Shown here: one piece after another, positions 1 through 8,225 of the stretch
How the letters are laid out: every line of letters begins with the position of its first letter
Position numbering within the stretch: the first letter of the stretch is position 1
Assembly: GCA_035517615.1 (NCBI GenBank)
Contig: DATIYM010000004.1
Span: forward strand, 1-64,000
DNA length: 64,000 bases
Direction: 5' to 3'
Source of the DNA: AG25 sp035517615
GTDB taxonomy: Bacteria > Gemmatimonadota > Gemmatimonadetes > Gemmatimonadales > GWC2-71-9
The notes under the pieces: generated by a model
What the model was told of the DNA's origin: nothing
Database searches by the model: none
The model's input: only the letters and a program-made list of their open reading frames with translations
Program-made: the position numbers and the translations under genes

Positions 1-2
1 TT

Positions 3-455
3 CTAAATATTCTTCTCCTCCAGCAGCTGCAAAAACTCCCCCGGCTTCTGCAACCCCGCCAGCTTCTCCGGGATGTCCGGCTCTTTCGCAAACTGCGCAA
101 TCTTGCCAAGCACGGGCAAATATTGATTCGACACTTCGAGAGGCGGGGCCACGATCAGAAAGAAGAATAACACCGGCTTGCTGTCGATCGCGGCGAAATC
201 GATGCCGTCGAGCTTGCGCGCGAAGGCCACGCGCAGCCGCGTCACGACCAGGGACCGGCAGTGCGGGATGGCGATATTCTGGCCGATGCCCGTGGACCCG
301 AGCGTCTCGCGGCGCTTGAGCATCTTGAACAGGGTCGCGTCCGACTTCTCGTCGAGCTTGAGCAGCCCGACGAGCTCCTTCAAGACAGCGTCCTTGGTGG
401 TGCTTTCCAGATTGAGCTTGATGGCGTCTTCGGAAAAGAACTCGCGCAGATGCAC
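3..455 (-). CDS. PTS EIIA-type (PtsN-like) phosphoacceptor protein
   Basis: About 150 residues, a single PTS EIIA type-2 (fructose/mannitol, nitrogen-PTS) domain. The phosphorylatable histidine lies in the IAIPHCR motif (His65 from the chosen start), preceded by the family's ETLGSTGIGQN segment. I start it at the GTG at 455 because the domain begins there (VHLREFF) and a GGAG lies about 10 bases upstream; an ATG start at 512 would add 19 low-complexity residues that run through a hairpin. No EI, HPr or sugar permease is nearby, so a regulatory role like PtsN is more likely than sugar transport; that is inference. It lies downstream of two small secreted-protein genes on the same strand, separated by a strong hairpin. 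Confidence 0.85.
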   Translation of the reverse strand: MHLREFFSEDAIKLNLESTTKDAVLKELVGLLKLDEKSDATLFKMLKRRETLGSTGIGQNIAIPHCRSLVVTRLRVAFARKLDGIDFAAIDSKPVLFFFLIVAPPLEVSNQYLPVLGKIAQFAKEPDIPEKLAGLQKPGEFLQLLEEKNI

Positions 456-475
456 GGACGGCCTGCTCCGGTTGT

Positions 476-513
476 CGTGACGGGCGCAACGTAATGACGT
501 CGCGCCCGTCACG
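476..513. other. long perfect hairpin between two genes
   Basis: CGTGACGGGCGC (476-487) is perfectly complementary to GCGCCCGTCACG (502-513). An inner ACGT/ACGT pair (489-492 with 497-500) extends the stem over one mismatch around the loop AATG. No T-run follows on either strand, so it is not a classical intrinsic terminator. It sits after the stop of the upstream secreted-protein gene and before the EIIA start, so an mRNA-end, processing or Rho-assisted element, or a protein-binding palindrome, are all possible. Confidence 0.6.
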
Positions 514-527
514 CAAAGGGGAGTGCG

Positions 528-941
528 TTACCGCGTGGTGGTGCTATCCGCGCTCGGTGGCGGCATGGCGATATACCACGTCGTCGTGGGATCGACGTGC
601 AGCGCGGCGGTATCCGTCGTCCACCCGGTGCCTCGCGTGCCCACGCCGATGCGTGAACTGGCGACGCTTTTCCGCATGAGAAATCCTCGGATGGCATTCA
701 AACGCGTGGACACGAGCTCGGAATCCTTGGAGCTACCCAGGTCCAGGACCACGATGTGTGCCATCGGCGTCCGACGCGGCTTCTTCAAGTACTCCTCCAT
801 GACCGACTTGGCCGAATCGGTAAGCTGCGCGTTCTCTCCGTGCCAGAAGATCTTGGTCGTGTCGTGCGCTGGCTGCTGAGCGGCGCCACGGCTCGCTGCG
901 CAACAGAAGAGCATGGCCGTCACGAGGCGGGTTGCGGGCAT
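528..941 (-). CDS. small secreted OmpA-like protein (copy 2 of a tandem pair)
   Basis: 137 residues from the ATG at 941. A signal peptide (PATRLVTAMLFCCAASRGAAQ) is followed by a domain that aligns by eye to the neighbouring gene product: FWHGENAQLTDSAKSVMEEYL, then VVLDLGSSKDSELVSTRLNAIRGFL, then SSRIGVGTRG. The layout recalls the OmpA C-terminal peptidoglycan-binding fold (variables, then LSxxRAxAVxxYL, then G), but the usual Gly-His-Thr-Asp segment is replaced by LGSSKD, so peptidoglycan binding is uncertain. It starts 8 bases after the stop of its paralogue and is probably co-transcribed with it. Function unknown; periplasmic or outer-membrane location inferred. Confidence 0.7.
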   Translation of the reverse strand: MPATRLVTAMLFCCAASRGAAQQPAHDTTKIFWHGENAQLTDSAKSVMEEYLKKPRRTPMAHIVVLDLGSSKDSELVSTRLNAIRGFLMRKSVASSRIGVGTRGTGWTTDTAALHVDPTTTWYIAMPPPSADSTTTR

Positions 942-949
942 CGGTCGCT

Positions 950-1387
950 CTACTTCGGCTTCTTCGCGAGCATGTCGGGCGACGGCAGCACGAATACGGT
1001 GGTGTGCTTCGGATCGTACGGCCCCTCGGCCCAGTGATCCGTGACCCACGGCGAGGCGCGCGTCCCGATGTCGATGCGCGTATCCTTCACGCCCTTGGTC
1101 ACGAAATATCCCCTGATGGCGTACAACCGCGTAAACACCAGCATCGAATCCTTGGAGCTGCCGTAATCGAGAATCACGATACGCATCGCGGCATCCTGAC
1201 GGATGGCCGGCAAACGGCTCTCCAGGACCGATTTCGCGGAATCCGGTAGCTGCGCGTTCTCGCCCTTGAAGAACAGCATGTCGGTCGACACGGCTGCGGG
1301 CGGCGCCGGCGGCTGACTCTTCTCTTGGGCGGGGAGCACCGTCGCCGTGAGTGCCAGCGTGCCGAGCAACATGGCCAGTCTCTGCAT
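950..1387 (-). CDS. small secreted OmpA-like protein (copy 1 of a tandem pair)
   Basis: 145 residues. The ATG at 1387 is chosen because AGGGGG lies 6 bases upstream and a clean signal peptide follows (QRLAMLLGTLALTATVLPAQE). The mature part carries MLFFKGENAQLPDSAKSVLES, IVILDYGSSKDSMLVFTRLYAIRGYFVTKGV and TRIDIGTRA, ending in a TTVFVLP strand, which is the order of an OmpA-like domain. The LSxxRA position is TRLYAIR. It is the leader of a minus-strand unit with its duplicate and possibly the EIIA gene. The pair arose by tandem duplication; the copies have diverged substantially but keep the SSKD motif. Confidence 0.7.
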   Translation of the reverse strand: MQRLAMLLGTLALTATVLPAQEKSQPPAPPAAVSTDMLFFKGENAQLPDSAKSVLESRLPAIRQDAAMRIVILDYGSSKDSMLVFTRLYAIRGYFVTKGVKDTRIDIGTRASPWVTDHWAEGPYDPKHTTVFVLPSPDMLAKKPK

Positions 1388-1502
1388 GATTGACCCCCTG
1401 GGTGGTAGTACTGCAAAACGCCAGTTCTTAGCGTGCGAAAGCTGCACAGTCCGGGGGCCGCGCGGGTATGCGACGAAGGGGAAATGTGATTACGTTCGTC
1501 GC

Positions 1503-2495
1503 ATGGCGTTCCCGTATCCCGTGACGCACGACGTGCCGCTGTTCCTTGCCCCCATGGCTGGGGTGTCCGAGTCGCCGTTCCGGCTCTTGTGCCGCCGTTA
1601 CGGCGCCGACGTGGTGGTGTCGGAATTCATTTCGTCCGTTGGGGTTGCGCGCGGGATCGACCGGGTGCTGGCCGACGGGAAGTTCGATCCCGCGGAACGC
1701 CCGTATGGCATTCAGCTCTATGGCGCCGAGCCAGACACGATGGCGCGCGCCGCGGCGCTCGTGACCGCGCTGTTCGCGCCCGATTTCCTGGACATCAACT
1801 TCGGCTGCCCAGTGAAGAAGGTGGTACGGAACAACGGGGGATCGGGCTGCCTGAGGGATCTGGACCTCGTGCGGCAGATCATCGGCGCGGTGCGCGCCGC
1901 CACCGACCGGCCCGTCACGGTGAAAATCCGCAGCGGCTGGGATGATGCGCACCGCGATCCCGTTACCATTGCGCTCGCGTGTGAGGACGCCGGCGCGCAA
2001 GCGCTCACCCTCCACGCCCGCACCCGCACCCAGATGTTCACGGGCCAGGCGAACTGGGATGAAATTGCGCTCCTGGTCGAGCGCCTGACCATCCCCGTGA
2101 TCGGGAATGGCGACATCCGGACACCCGACGACGTCGTTGCCATGCACCGGCACACGGGCTGCGCCGGGATCATGATCGCCCGGGGATCGTTCGGGAACCC
2201 CTGGCTCTTTGCTCAGGCGCGCGCGCTGCTCAGCGGAGAGACCCGGGCACCGGTGCCGACCACGGAACAACGATTCGCGACGGTCCTCGAGCATGCCCGG
2301 CTCGCCGCCCGCTTCCAGGGCGACACGCGCAAGACGGCCGTCGAGTTTCGCAAGCACCTCGGCTGGTACACGAAAGGGCTGCCGGGAGGCGCTGCGCTGC
2401 GCGAGCGGCTGTTCCGGATCGAGTCGCTCGAGCAAGCGGCGGATATCCTCGAGGGCTTCCTGGCGCGCGAGCCCGAAGCCGCCCTGGCGACGTGA
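1503..2495 (+). CDS. dusB: tRNA-dihydrouridine synthase
   Basis: 330 residues, a normal Dus length. It reduces uridines in the tRNA D-loop using FMN and NAD(P)H. Seen: the FMN-binding N-terminus (FLAPMAGVSESPFRLLCRRYGADVVVSEF), the catalytic cysteine in DINFGCPVKKV, KIRSGWDD, LHARTRTQMFTG, and the IPVIGNGDI and GIMIARGSFGNPWLF phosphate-binding turns, all of the DusB type. The start at 1503 puts the Met directly before the conserved beta-barrel. There is no Shine-Dalgarno; a weak TACGTT hexamer ends 6 bases before the ATG, like other suspected leaderless genes in this window. Its stop overlaps the larB start (GTGA). The 1388-1502 gap to the divergent secreted-protein gene holds both promoters. 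Confidence 0.93.
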   Translation: MAFPYPVTHDVPLFLAPMAGVSESPFRLLCRRYGADVVVSEFISSVGVARGIDRVLADGKFDPAERPYGIQLYGAEPDTMARAAALVTALFAPDFLDINFGCPVKKVVRNNGGSGCLRDLDLVRQIIGAVRAATDRPVTVKIRSGWDDAHRDPVTIALACEDAGAQALTLHARTRTQMFTGQANWDEIALLVERLTIPVIGNGDIRTPDDVVAMHRHTGCAGIMIARGSFGNPWLFAQARALLSGETRAPVPTTEQRFATVLEHARLAARFQGDTRKTAVEFRKHLGWYTKGLPGGAALRERLFRIESLEQAADILEGFLAREPEAALAT

Positions 2496-3187
2496 ACAGC
2501 CCCGACCCCAACGACTGGGGGCGCTTGATCGAGCGCCTCTCCTTCGCCACCATCGATCACCTCCGGCCCGAAACGCAGGGACATCAGGAGGTGATTTTTT
2601 GTCCGGGCAAGACACCCGATCAGGTGGTCGGGATCGCGGAACGGCTGGCCGAACGCGGCGGATATTTTCTCGCGACGCGCGCGGAGCCCGCACAGCAAGA
2701 CGCGCTCGCCCGGCGCTTCCCGGGCGCCGAGGTCAACGCGCTGGGCCGCACCGTGTATTTGAGCCCCGACCCCGATCCCACGCCGTCCGGGCGGGGCACT
2801 ATCCTGGTGGTGACGGCGGGAACGAGCGATCTGCCGGTTGCCGAGGAGGCCGCGGTGACGGCGCGCGCGTTCAGGAATCGCGTGGACCGGCTCACCGACG
2901 TGGGGGTGGCCGGAATCCATCGCCTGCTGACGCAAACCGAAGCGCTGCGCAACGCGGCCGTCATCATCGTGGTGGCGGGAATGGAAGGCGCACTGCCGTC
3001 GGTGGTGGGAGGCCTGGTGCGCACGCCCGTCATCGCCGTCCCCACGAGCGTCGGGTACGGCGCATCGTTCGGCGGCGTGGCGGCGCTGCTCGCGATGCTC
3101 AATTCCTGCGCGTCGGGCATTACCGTCGTCAATATCGACAACGGGTTTGGCGCGGCGGCCGCCGCGAGCCGCATCAATCACACGTGA
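2492..3187 (+). CDS. larB: LarB-like nickel-pincer cofactor synthesis protein
   Basis: 231 residues. LarB carboxylates and hydrolyses nicotinic acid adenine dinucleotide at the first step of nickel-pincer nucleotide synthesis for lactate racemase-type enzymes; it is related to the PurE carboxylase family. Seen: QEVIFCPGKT near residue 34, the PurE-like core TAGTSDLPVAEEAA, DVGVAGIHRLL, VVAGMEGALPSVVGGL, PVIAVPTSVGYGASFGG and the C-terminal NIDNGFGAAAAA, all diagnostic of LarB. The GTG start overlaps the dusB stop (GTGA) and its own stop overlaps the next gene the same way. No larC, larE or larA is visible in the window, so the rest of the pathway must be elsewhere or the protein has another role. 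Confidence 0.85.
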   Translation: MNSPDPNDWGRLIERLSFATIDHLRPETQGHQEVIFCPGKTPDQVVGIAERLAERGGYFLATRAEPAQQDALARRFPGAEVNALGRTVYLSPDPDPTPSGRGTILVVTAGTSDLPVAEEAAVTARAFRNRVDRLTDVGVAGIHRLLTQTEALRNAAVIIVVAGMEGALPSVVGGLVRTPVIAVPTSVGYGASFGGVAALLAMLNSCASGITVVNIDNGFGAAAAASRINHT

Positions 3188-4707
3188 AACGGCGGGCGGT
3201 CTGGGCCGGGCGCGCGCTCGCCGCGCTCGGCCTCGCCGCCCTGATCCTCGCCATCATCCGCGCCGCGTTCTGGGGGCTCCTTGCCGCCGCCGGCGGATTC
3301 TGCTGCGCCCTGGGACTGCTTCTCGCGCCATTGCTGCGTTCCTGGGTGACGCGGGCGCCCGCCTCGCGGCCATCGGATTTCTCGCATCTGCTCGATCTGC
3401 TGCGCCGGTCGTACGGTGCGCGCGCGGCCTGGGCCGTGGGGCTGGCGAGCGGTGATCTGGAGGTGACGGGCGGCGACGCCACGCTGCCGCAGACGCTACG
3501 GCGCGGCGGCGCGATCGCTCAGCTGGCGTCGGTGGATGGACGAGCCCACGTGGCGCGCGAGGCGGATGGCACGTACGTGGCGGTGGGCGACTTTCCGTTT
3601 GGCGCGGGCGTGCTGCTCGACAACGTGGAGGTCGCGGCCGCCACGACGGCGGCGCTCGCTGAAGAGTTGCGGCGGCTCGTGGCGGCAATGCGGGTGTCCG
3701 AGCCAGCGGGGCGGGCGGAGCGTGCCGACCTCGTGGTACGCCGGCTCGCGGCGCTCGCCGCCGGGGCGCAGACGCTCGAAAGCGTCGCCAAAGCGGGAGC
3801 CGAGGTCGCGGAGCAGGTCCTGCAGCGCGCGGCGCTGGTGATGGTGCAGAGCTCCGCGCCCGGCGGCGCCCCGCTACAGATCCTGGGCGTGTCACGCGCC
3901 GCGGATCCACGGCTCCTGCGCGTGACCGTTCCGGAAACCGCTCCCGCAGCCCGCGCGATCGAGTCGGCGGTACGCATCGTCACCCAGAGTCAGAACGACA
4001 TACTCGGCGGTGCGCTTCCCGACCGCCGCCGCCAAGAGCGCGCCGGGACAGCCATACCGTTGTTCGATGGGCAGGTGGCGATCGGAGCGCTCGTGATCGC
4101 CGGGCGGGGCCTCGATCCCGACGCGGTGCAGGCGGAACAGCTGCAGCGTCTGGTGCAGGAGCTGGGGTCGCGCCTCGCGGCCGCACGCGCCGTGCACGAA
4201 GCAGAGCAACGCGCCACGCTCGACCCGCTCACGGGCCTCAAGAATCGGCGCGAGCTCGAACGCCGCATCGAGAAGCACGGGCAGGCGGGCGGCCCCGTGC
4301 CCGTGAGTCTCGTCTACCTCGATCTCGACCACTTCAAGGCGCTGAATGATTCGCTCGGGCACGCCGCCGGCGACGCGGCGCTGCGCCACATCGCGGCGCT
4401 GCTCACTGGTCTCGTGCGCGAGCGGGATCTCGCCGCCCGGATCGGCGGCGAGGAGTTCGCGATTTGGATGCCGGACACGCCGCTCGCCCATGCGGTGGAC
4501 GCCGCCGAGCGCATCCGTGCGGGGATCGCATCGACCACGTGGCGCTGGAATGGCACACCGTATTCACTGGCGGCTTCGTGTGGCGTGGCGGGCATCCCGG
4601 AAAGCGTGTTGGATGTCAACAACTTGCAAAGCGCGGCCGATGCCGCGCTGTATCGGGCCAAGGCGCAAGGCCGCAACCGAGTTGAAAAGGCCACGCGAGC
4701 CCAATAA
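3184..4707 (+). CDS. membrane-anchored GAF-GGDEF diguanylate cyclase
   Basis: 507 residues from the GTG that overlaps the larB stop. Two adjacent hydrophobic segments (about residues 7-45) form an N-terminal anchor. The middle (about 170-330) resembles a GAF sensor domain, and the last 160 residues are a GGDEF domain: DPLTGLKNRRELE, YLDLDHFKALND, GHAAGDAALRHIA, then GGEEF at 421-425. An inhibitory RxxD site (RERD, 412-415) lies exactly five residues before GGEEF, so an active, product-inhibited c-di-GMP synthase is expected. The C-terminus ends in the usual DAALYRAKAQGRNRVE. The -35 element for the tmRNA promoter lies inside its last codons. The input signal is unknown. Confidence 0.9.
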   Translation: MKRRAVWAGRALAALGLAALILAIIRAAFWGLLAAAGGFCCALGLLLAPLLRSWVTRAPASRPSDFSHLLDLLRRSYGARAAWAVGLASGDLEVTGGDATLPQTLRRGGAIAQLASVDGRAHVAREADGTYVAVGDFPFGAGVLLDNVEVAAATTAALAEELRRLVAAMRVSEPAGRAERADLVVRRLAALAAGAQTLESVAKAGAEVAEQVLQRAALVMVQSSAPGGAPLQILGVSRAADPRLLRVTVPETAPAARAIESAVRIVTQSQNDILGGALPDRRRQERAGTAIPLFDGQVAIGALVIAGRGLDPDAVQAEQLQRLVQELGSRLAAARAVHEAEQRATLDPLTGLKNRRELERRIEKHGQAGGPVPVSLVYLDLDHFKALNDSLGHAAGDAALRHIAALLTGLVRERDLAARIGGEEFAIWMPDTPLAHAVDAAERIRAGIASTTWRWNGTPYSLAASCGVAGIPESVLDVNNLQSAADAALYRAKAQGRNRVEKATRAQ

Positions 4708-4710
4708 GAT
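4682..4710 (+). promoter_or_regulatory. sigma70-type promoter for tmRNA
   Basis: TTGAAA (4682-4687), a 17-base spacer, then TAAGAT (4705-4710). The first G of the tmRNA acceptor stem lies 9 bases after the hexamer, so transcription would begin at or just before the mature 5' end. The -35 box is inside the 3' end of the diguanylate cyclase gene. Confidence 0.65.
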
Positions 4711-4718
4711 GCATGGGA

Positions 4719-5075
4719 GGGGGCGACAGGTTTCGACGGGTTTGGCGAGGATATGGCTGCGTGCCCAGGTTCTCAGTCACCTGGTAAAACCACTGGGAAA
4801 TTCATAACTGCCAACTCTGAACTGGCACTGGCTGCTTAAGCTTCGGCTTAACGCACCTGCGTGAGTGGCAGCCCGCCTGAGGCGGCGCTCACGTATCGCA
4901 AAGTCGGGCTGGTGTGACCTCTTGCCTCAATGGGTTGCACGAGATCTGTAGCGAGGCTCGTTGCTTTCGGGGCCGGCGAAGCGCCGCGAAGGCGAGACTC
5001 ATAAAGCATCGCCTACGCACGTAGGAGCCGTTTCGGAGTCACTCTCGGACCGGGGTTCGATTCCCCGCGCCTCCA
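4719..5075 (+). ncRNA. ssrA: transfer-messenger RNA (one-piece)
   Basis: The 5' end GGGGGCGACAGGTTTCGACG and the 3' end GGTTCGATTCCCCGCGCCTCCA form the alanine-tRNA-like half: the acceptor arm pairs GGGGGCG (4719-4725) with CGCCTCC (5068-5074), and the T-arm is canonical. The tag reading frame runs GCC AAC TCT GAA CTG GCA CTG GCT GCT TAA (4810-4839), giving ANSELALAA, which ends in the protease-targeting ALAA. About 357 nt, uninterrupted, so not the permuted two-piece form. The 3' CCA is not encoded (TCA follows the discriminator). It rescues stalled ribosomes with SmpB. The tag and ends are clear; the pseudoknots were not drawn in detail. Confidence 0.95.
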
Positions 5076-5149
5076 TCACTCCAAGCGTCCCCCCTGACCA
5101 GGGATGGCGCTCCCATAGGATCGTGGACACCTTCTTACGCATGGGTTCC

Positions 5150-5551
5150 ATGCGGCAACACATCTTCGCGGTGTTGGCTCTGACACTGAGTGCGTGTCAC
5201 AGCATGCAGCAGGTCCATCCGTCGGAAATCCAGGGGCTCGGCGTCGATCGCGTGTGGGTCACGCGAGCATCCGACCACACGAAATTCGAGCTCGTCGATC
5301 CGAAAGTGCAGGGCGATACGCTCGAGGGACTGGTCTTCGGCGAATACGAGAAGCTGCCGTTCAGCCAGACCGCCGCCATTCAAGCTCGCAAGGCGGCGCC
5401 CGCGCGCACGGCGGCGCTCGTCGCGGGACTCACGGGGATTACCATTGCGGGCATCGTTTATATGGGAAACCGCAGCTACGTGAACGAGAGCGCGCAGACC
5501 TGCACGACGGGACTACCGGACGACAATCCCATCGCCTGCCCGCATCCGTAG
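5150..5551 (+). CDS. putative lipoprotein, unknown function
   Basis: 133 residues from the ATG at 5150 (an ATG at 5141 adds three residues). The N-terminus RQHIFAVLALTLSAC is a lipoprotein signal peptide with a LSAC lipobox. The mature part has SEIQGLGVDRVWVTRASDHTKFELVDPKVQGDTLEGLVFGE, which looks like a small beta-barrel or SH3-like segment, then a hydrophobic helix (TAALVAGLTGITIAGIVYM) near residues 90-110 and a cysteine-containing tail. I do not recognise the family. It is convergent with ppdK, with a single base between the two stop codons and no visible terminator. Confidence 0.6.
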   Translation: MRQHIFAVLALTLSACHSMQQVHPSEIQGLGVDRVWVTRASDHTKFELVDPKVQGDTLEGLVFGEYEKLPFSQTAAIQARKAAPARTAALVAGLTGITIAGIVYMGNRSYVNESAQTCTTGLPDDNPIACPHP

Positions 5552-5552
5552 C

Positions 5553-8216
5553 CTACACTGTCGCTCTGGTACGATTGATCACGCCCGCTTCTTCGAGCGC
5601 CGCCTGTGCCGCCGCCAACCGCGCGGTCGGAACGCGGAATGGTGAACACGATACGTAGTTGAGTCCGCTGCGGTGGCAGAATTTCACCGAGCTGGGCTCG
5701 CCGCCGTGCTCACCGCAGATTCCCACCTTGAGGCCGTTGCGGGCCCCCCGTCCCAACCGCACCGCCATGGTAATCAGCTTGCCCACGCCGTCCTGGTCCA
5801 GCACCTGAAACGGATCGTCCGGGAGAATGCCGTGCTCGATGTAGAACGGCAGGAACCGGCCGGCATCGTCGCGCGAGAGACCGAACGTGGTCTGGGTGAG
5901 ATCGTTGGTACCAAACGAAAAGAATTCGGCCTGCTTGGCCAGCTCATCGGCCGTCAGCGCCGCGCGCGGTAGCTCGATCATCGTGCCCACGAGAAACGGC
6001 ACGGCGCGCCCTTCGGCGTGGAACACCTCCTGAGCCACACGCCGGACGATGTGCGCCTGGCGCCGCAGCTCCTCCACGTCAGCGACGAGCGGCACCATCA
6101 CCTCGACGATCACGCGGCGGCCGCGCGACACGACGCGGCACGCAGCGTCGAAGATGGCGCGCGCCTGCATTTCCGTGATTTCGGGATACGTGATGCCGAG
6201 CCGGCAGCCACGATGGCCGAGCATCGGGTTCGCTTCGACGAGCGACGCTACGGTCCGTTTCAAGTGCGCCGGGGGAACCTTCATCGCTTTCGCGAGGGCC
6301 GCGATCTCGCCCGGGGTGTGGGGCAGAAATTCGTGCAGCGGAGGGTCGAGCAGGCGAATCGTGACCGGAAACCCCGCCATGGCCTCGAAAATCGCTTCGA
6401 AGTCGTCGCGCTGCATCGGCAATAACTTGGCCAACGCCTGCCGACGGCCGGTCTCGTCCGGGGCGATGATCATCTCGCGCATCGCCATGATGCGATCGCC
6501 CTGGAAGAACATGTGCTCGGTGCGGCACAGTCCGATGCCTTCGGCGCCGAACTCACGGGCGCGCTTGGCATCTTCCGGCGTGTCGGCATTGGCGCGCACC
6601 CTGAGCCGCCGCCTCGCATCGGCCCATTTCATGAGCCGTGCGTAATGCTCGCCGCTCTTCGGCTGGACGAGCTTTGCCGCGCCGAGCAGCACGCGGCCCG
6701 TCGTGCCATCGACCGTGATCAGCTGGCCGCGTTTGACCACGCGCCCGTTGGCGCGGAACCGCCCGGCCTCCGGATCGACTTCGATTTCCGTCGCGCCCAC
6801 CACACATGTCTTGCCCATGCCACGCGCCACGATCGCGGCGTGGCTCGTCATGCCGCCGCGCGCCGTGAGAATCGCCCCCGCGGCCACCATGCCGTGAAAA
6901 TCGTCGGGGCTCGTTTCCGGGCGCACGAGAATCACGTTGCGCCCCTTTGCGGCGAGCGCCTCGGCCTCGTCGGCGTCGAACACGGCCTCGCCGATCGCGG
7001 CGCCGGGTGACGCGGGCAGGCCCTTCGCGACGAGCGGCGCAGTTGCGCGTGGATCGACCATCGGATGGAAGATCTGGTCCAGATCGCGCGGCGGAACGCG
7101 CTGCACCGCCTCATCTTCGGTGATGCGCCTCTCGCGCACCATCTCGACCGCGATGCGGACGGCCGCGACCCCGGTACGCTGGGCCCGGCGCGTCTGAAGC
7201 ACGTAGAGCCTGCCGCGCTCGAAGGTGAATTCGACGTCCTGTACGTCGCGGAAGTGCCGCTCGAGCTTGGCGGCCACCCGTTGCAGCTCGGTGTAGACCG
7301 GCTTGAGCTTGCCGCGCGCCAGCCGCGCCAGGGGTTCCGGTGTGCGGGCGCCGGACACGACATCCTCGCCCTGCGCGTTCGTCAGCACGTCGCCGTTCAA
7401 GCGCCTTTCACCGGTGCGGCAGTCGCGGGTGAACGCCACGCCCGTGCCGGAGTCGTTCCCCATGTTGCCGTAGACCATGGCCACGATGTTCACCGCCGTC
7501 CCGAGATCGTCGGGGATGCGGTGAATGCGGCGGTAGTCCGCCGCGCGGCGCGTGCGCCAGCTCTTGAAGACGGCTTCGATCGCGCCCCACAGCTGCGCCG
7601 TGGGGTCTTCGGGGAAGGGCTGGCCGGTGCGCGCCCGAATCAGCTCCTTGAACTCCTGCACGAGCCCCTCGAGATCCTCGGCCTGGAGATCGATGTCACG
7701 CTCCGTGCGACGCCGGCGCTTCGCTTCGTCGAGCAGCTCGGCAAACGGTTCCTTGCCCAGCTCGTATACCACGTCACCGTACATCTGCACGAACCGGCGA
7801 TAAGAGTCGAATGCGAACCGGGGATTCTTCGCGGCGGCAATGAGCCCGCGGACCGACTCATCGTTCAATCCCAGATTCAAAATCGTCTCCATCATTCCGG
7901 GCATGGAGACCGCCGCCCCCGAGCGGACCGACACGAGCAGCGGGTTTTCGGCGCTGCCGAAGCGCTTGCCGGTGATCAGCTCGAGTTGTCGGAGGTGGTG
8001 ATTGATCTGGTCGGGAAGTGCGTCGGGGAAGGTACCGGATTCGAGATAGCGGATGCAGAGCCGGGCGGAGAGGGTGAACCCCGGCGGGACCGGCAGGCCG
8101 AGGTTTGCCATCTCGGCGAGGCCCGCCCCCTTGCCACCGAGGATGTCCCGCATGGCCGCCGAGCCGTCGGCGCGACCGTTGCCGAATGCGTAAACCCAGC
8201 GCTCGAGCGACGGCAC
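5553..8216 (-). CDS. ppdK: pyruvate, phosphate dikinase
   Basis: 887 residues, full family length. It interconverts pyruvate + ATP + Pi with PEP + AMP + PPi in the cytosol. Seen: the N-terminal ATP-grasp part (GGKGAGLAEMANLGLPVPPGF, SVRSGAAVSMPGMMETILNLG, GNDSGTGVAFTRDC), the swivelling phosphohistidine domain GGMTSHAAIVARGMGKTCVVG with the phosphorylatable His near 459 and the regulatory Thr at 457, and the C-terminal TIM barrel with GIGLCRTEHMF, FFSFGTNDLTQTTFG and the catalytic Cys in NYVSCSPFRVP. GTG start. It lies 9 bases after the purF stop and is the last gene of the truA-pur supra-operon, perhaps linking nucleotide energy balance to PEP. Confidence 0.96.
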   Translation of the reverse strand: MPSLERWVYAFGNGRADGSAAMRDILGGKGAGLAEMANLGLPVPPGFTLSARLCIRYLESGTFPDALPDQINHHLRQLELITGKRFGSAENPLLVSVRSGAAVSMPGMMETILNLGLNDESVRGLIAAAKNPRFAFDSYRRFVQMYGDVVYELGKEPFAELLDEAKRRRRTERDIDLQAEDLEGLVQEFKELIRARTGQPFPEDPTAQLWGAIEAVFKSWRTRRAADYRRIHRIPDDLGTAVNIVAMVYGNMGNDSGTGVAFTRDCRTGERRLNGDVLTNAQGEDVVSGARTPEPLARLARGKLKPVYTELQRVAAKLERHFRDVQDVEFTFERGRLYVLQTRRAQRTGVAAVRIAVEMVRERRITEDEAVQRVPPRDLDQIFHPMVDPRATAPLVAKGLPASPGAAIGEAVFDADEAEALAAKGRNVILVRPETSPDDFHGMVAAGAILTARGGMTSHAAIVARGMGKTCVVGATEIEVDPEAGRFRANGRVVKRGQLITVDGTTGRVLLGAAKLVQPKSGEHYARLMKWADARRRLRVRANADTPEDAKRAREFGAEGIGLCRTEHMFFQGDRIMAMREMIIAPDETGRRQALAKLLPMQRDDFEAIFEAMAGFPVTIRLLDPPLHEFLPHTPGEIAALAKAMKVPPAHLKRTVASLVEANPMLGHRGCRLGITYPEITEMQARAIFDAACRVVSRGRRVIVEVMVPLVADVEELRRQAHIVRRVAQEVFHAEGRAVPFLVGTMIELPRAALTADELAKQAEFFSFGTNDLTQTTFGLSRDDAGRFLPFYIEHGILPDDPFQVLDQDGVGKLITMAVRLGRGARNGLKVGICGEHGGEPSSVKFCHRSGLNYVSCSPFRVPTARLAAAQAALEEAGVINRTRATV

Positions 8217-8225
8217 TGCACGCGC

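Noticed and set aside
2586..2594. AGGAGGTGA, a perfect ribosome-binding sequence inside larB
   Set aside because: It encodes the conserved QEVIF segment of LarB and no separate start with a credible product follows.
2209..3183. Upstream extension of the diguanylate cyclase frame
   Set aside because: It overlaps dusB and larB in another frame; the GTG at 3184 gives a proper membrane anchor and a coupled start.
5076..5140. Possible terminator after tmRNA (CCCTG-ACC-AGGG)
   Set aside because: The stem is only 4-5 bp and no T-run follows.
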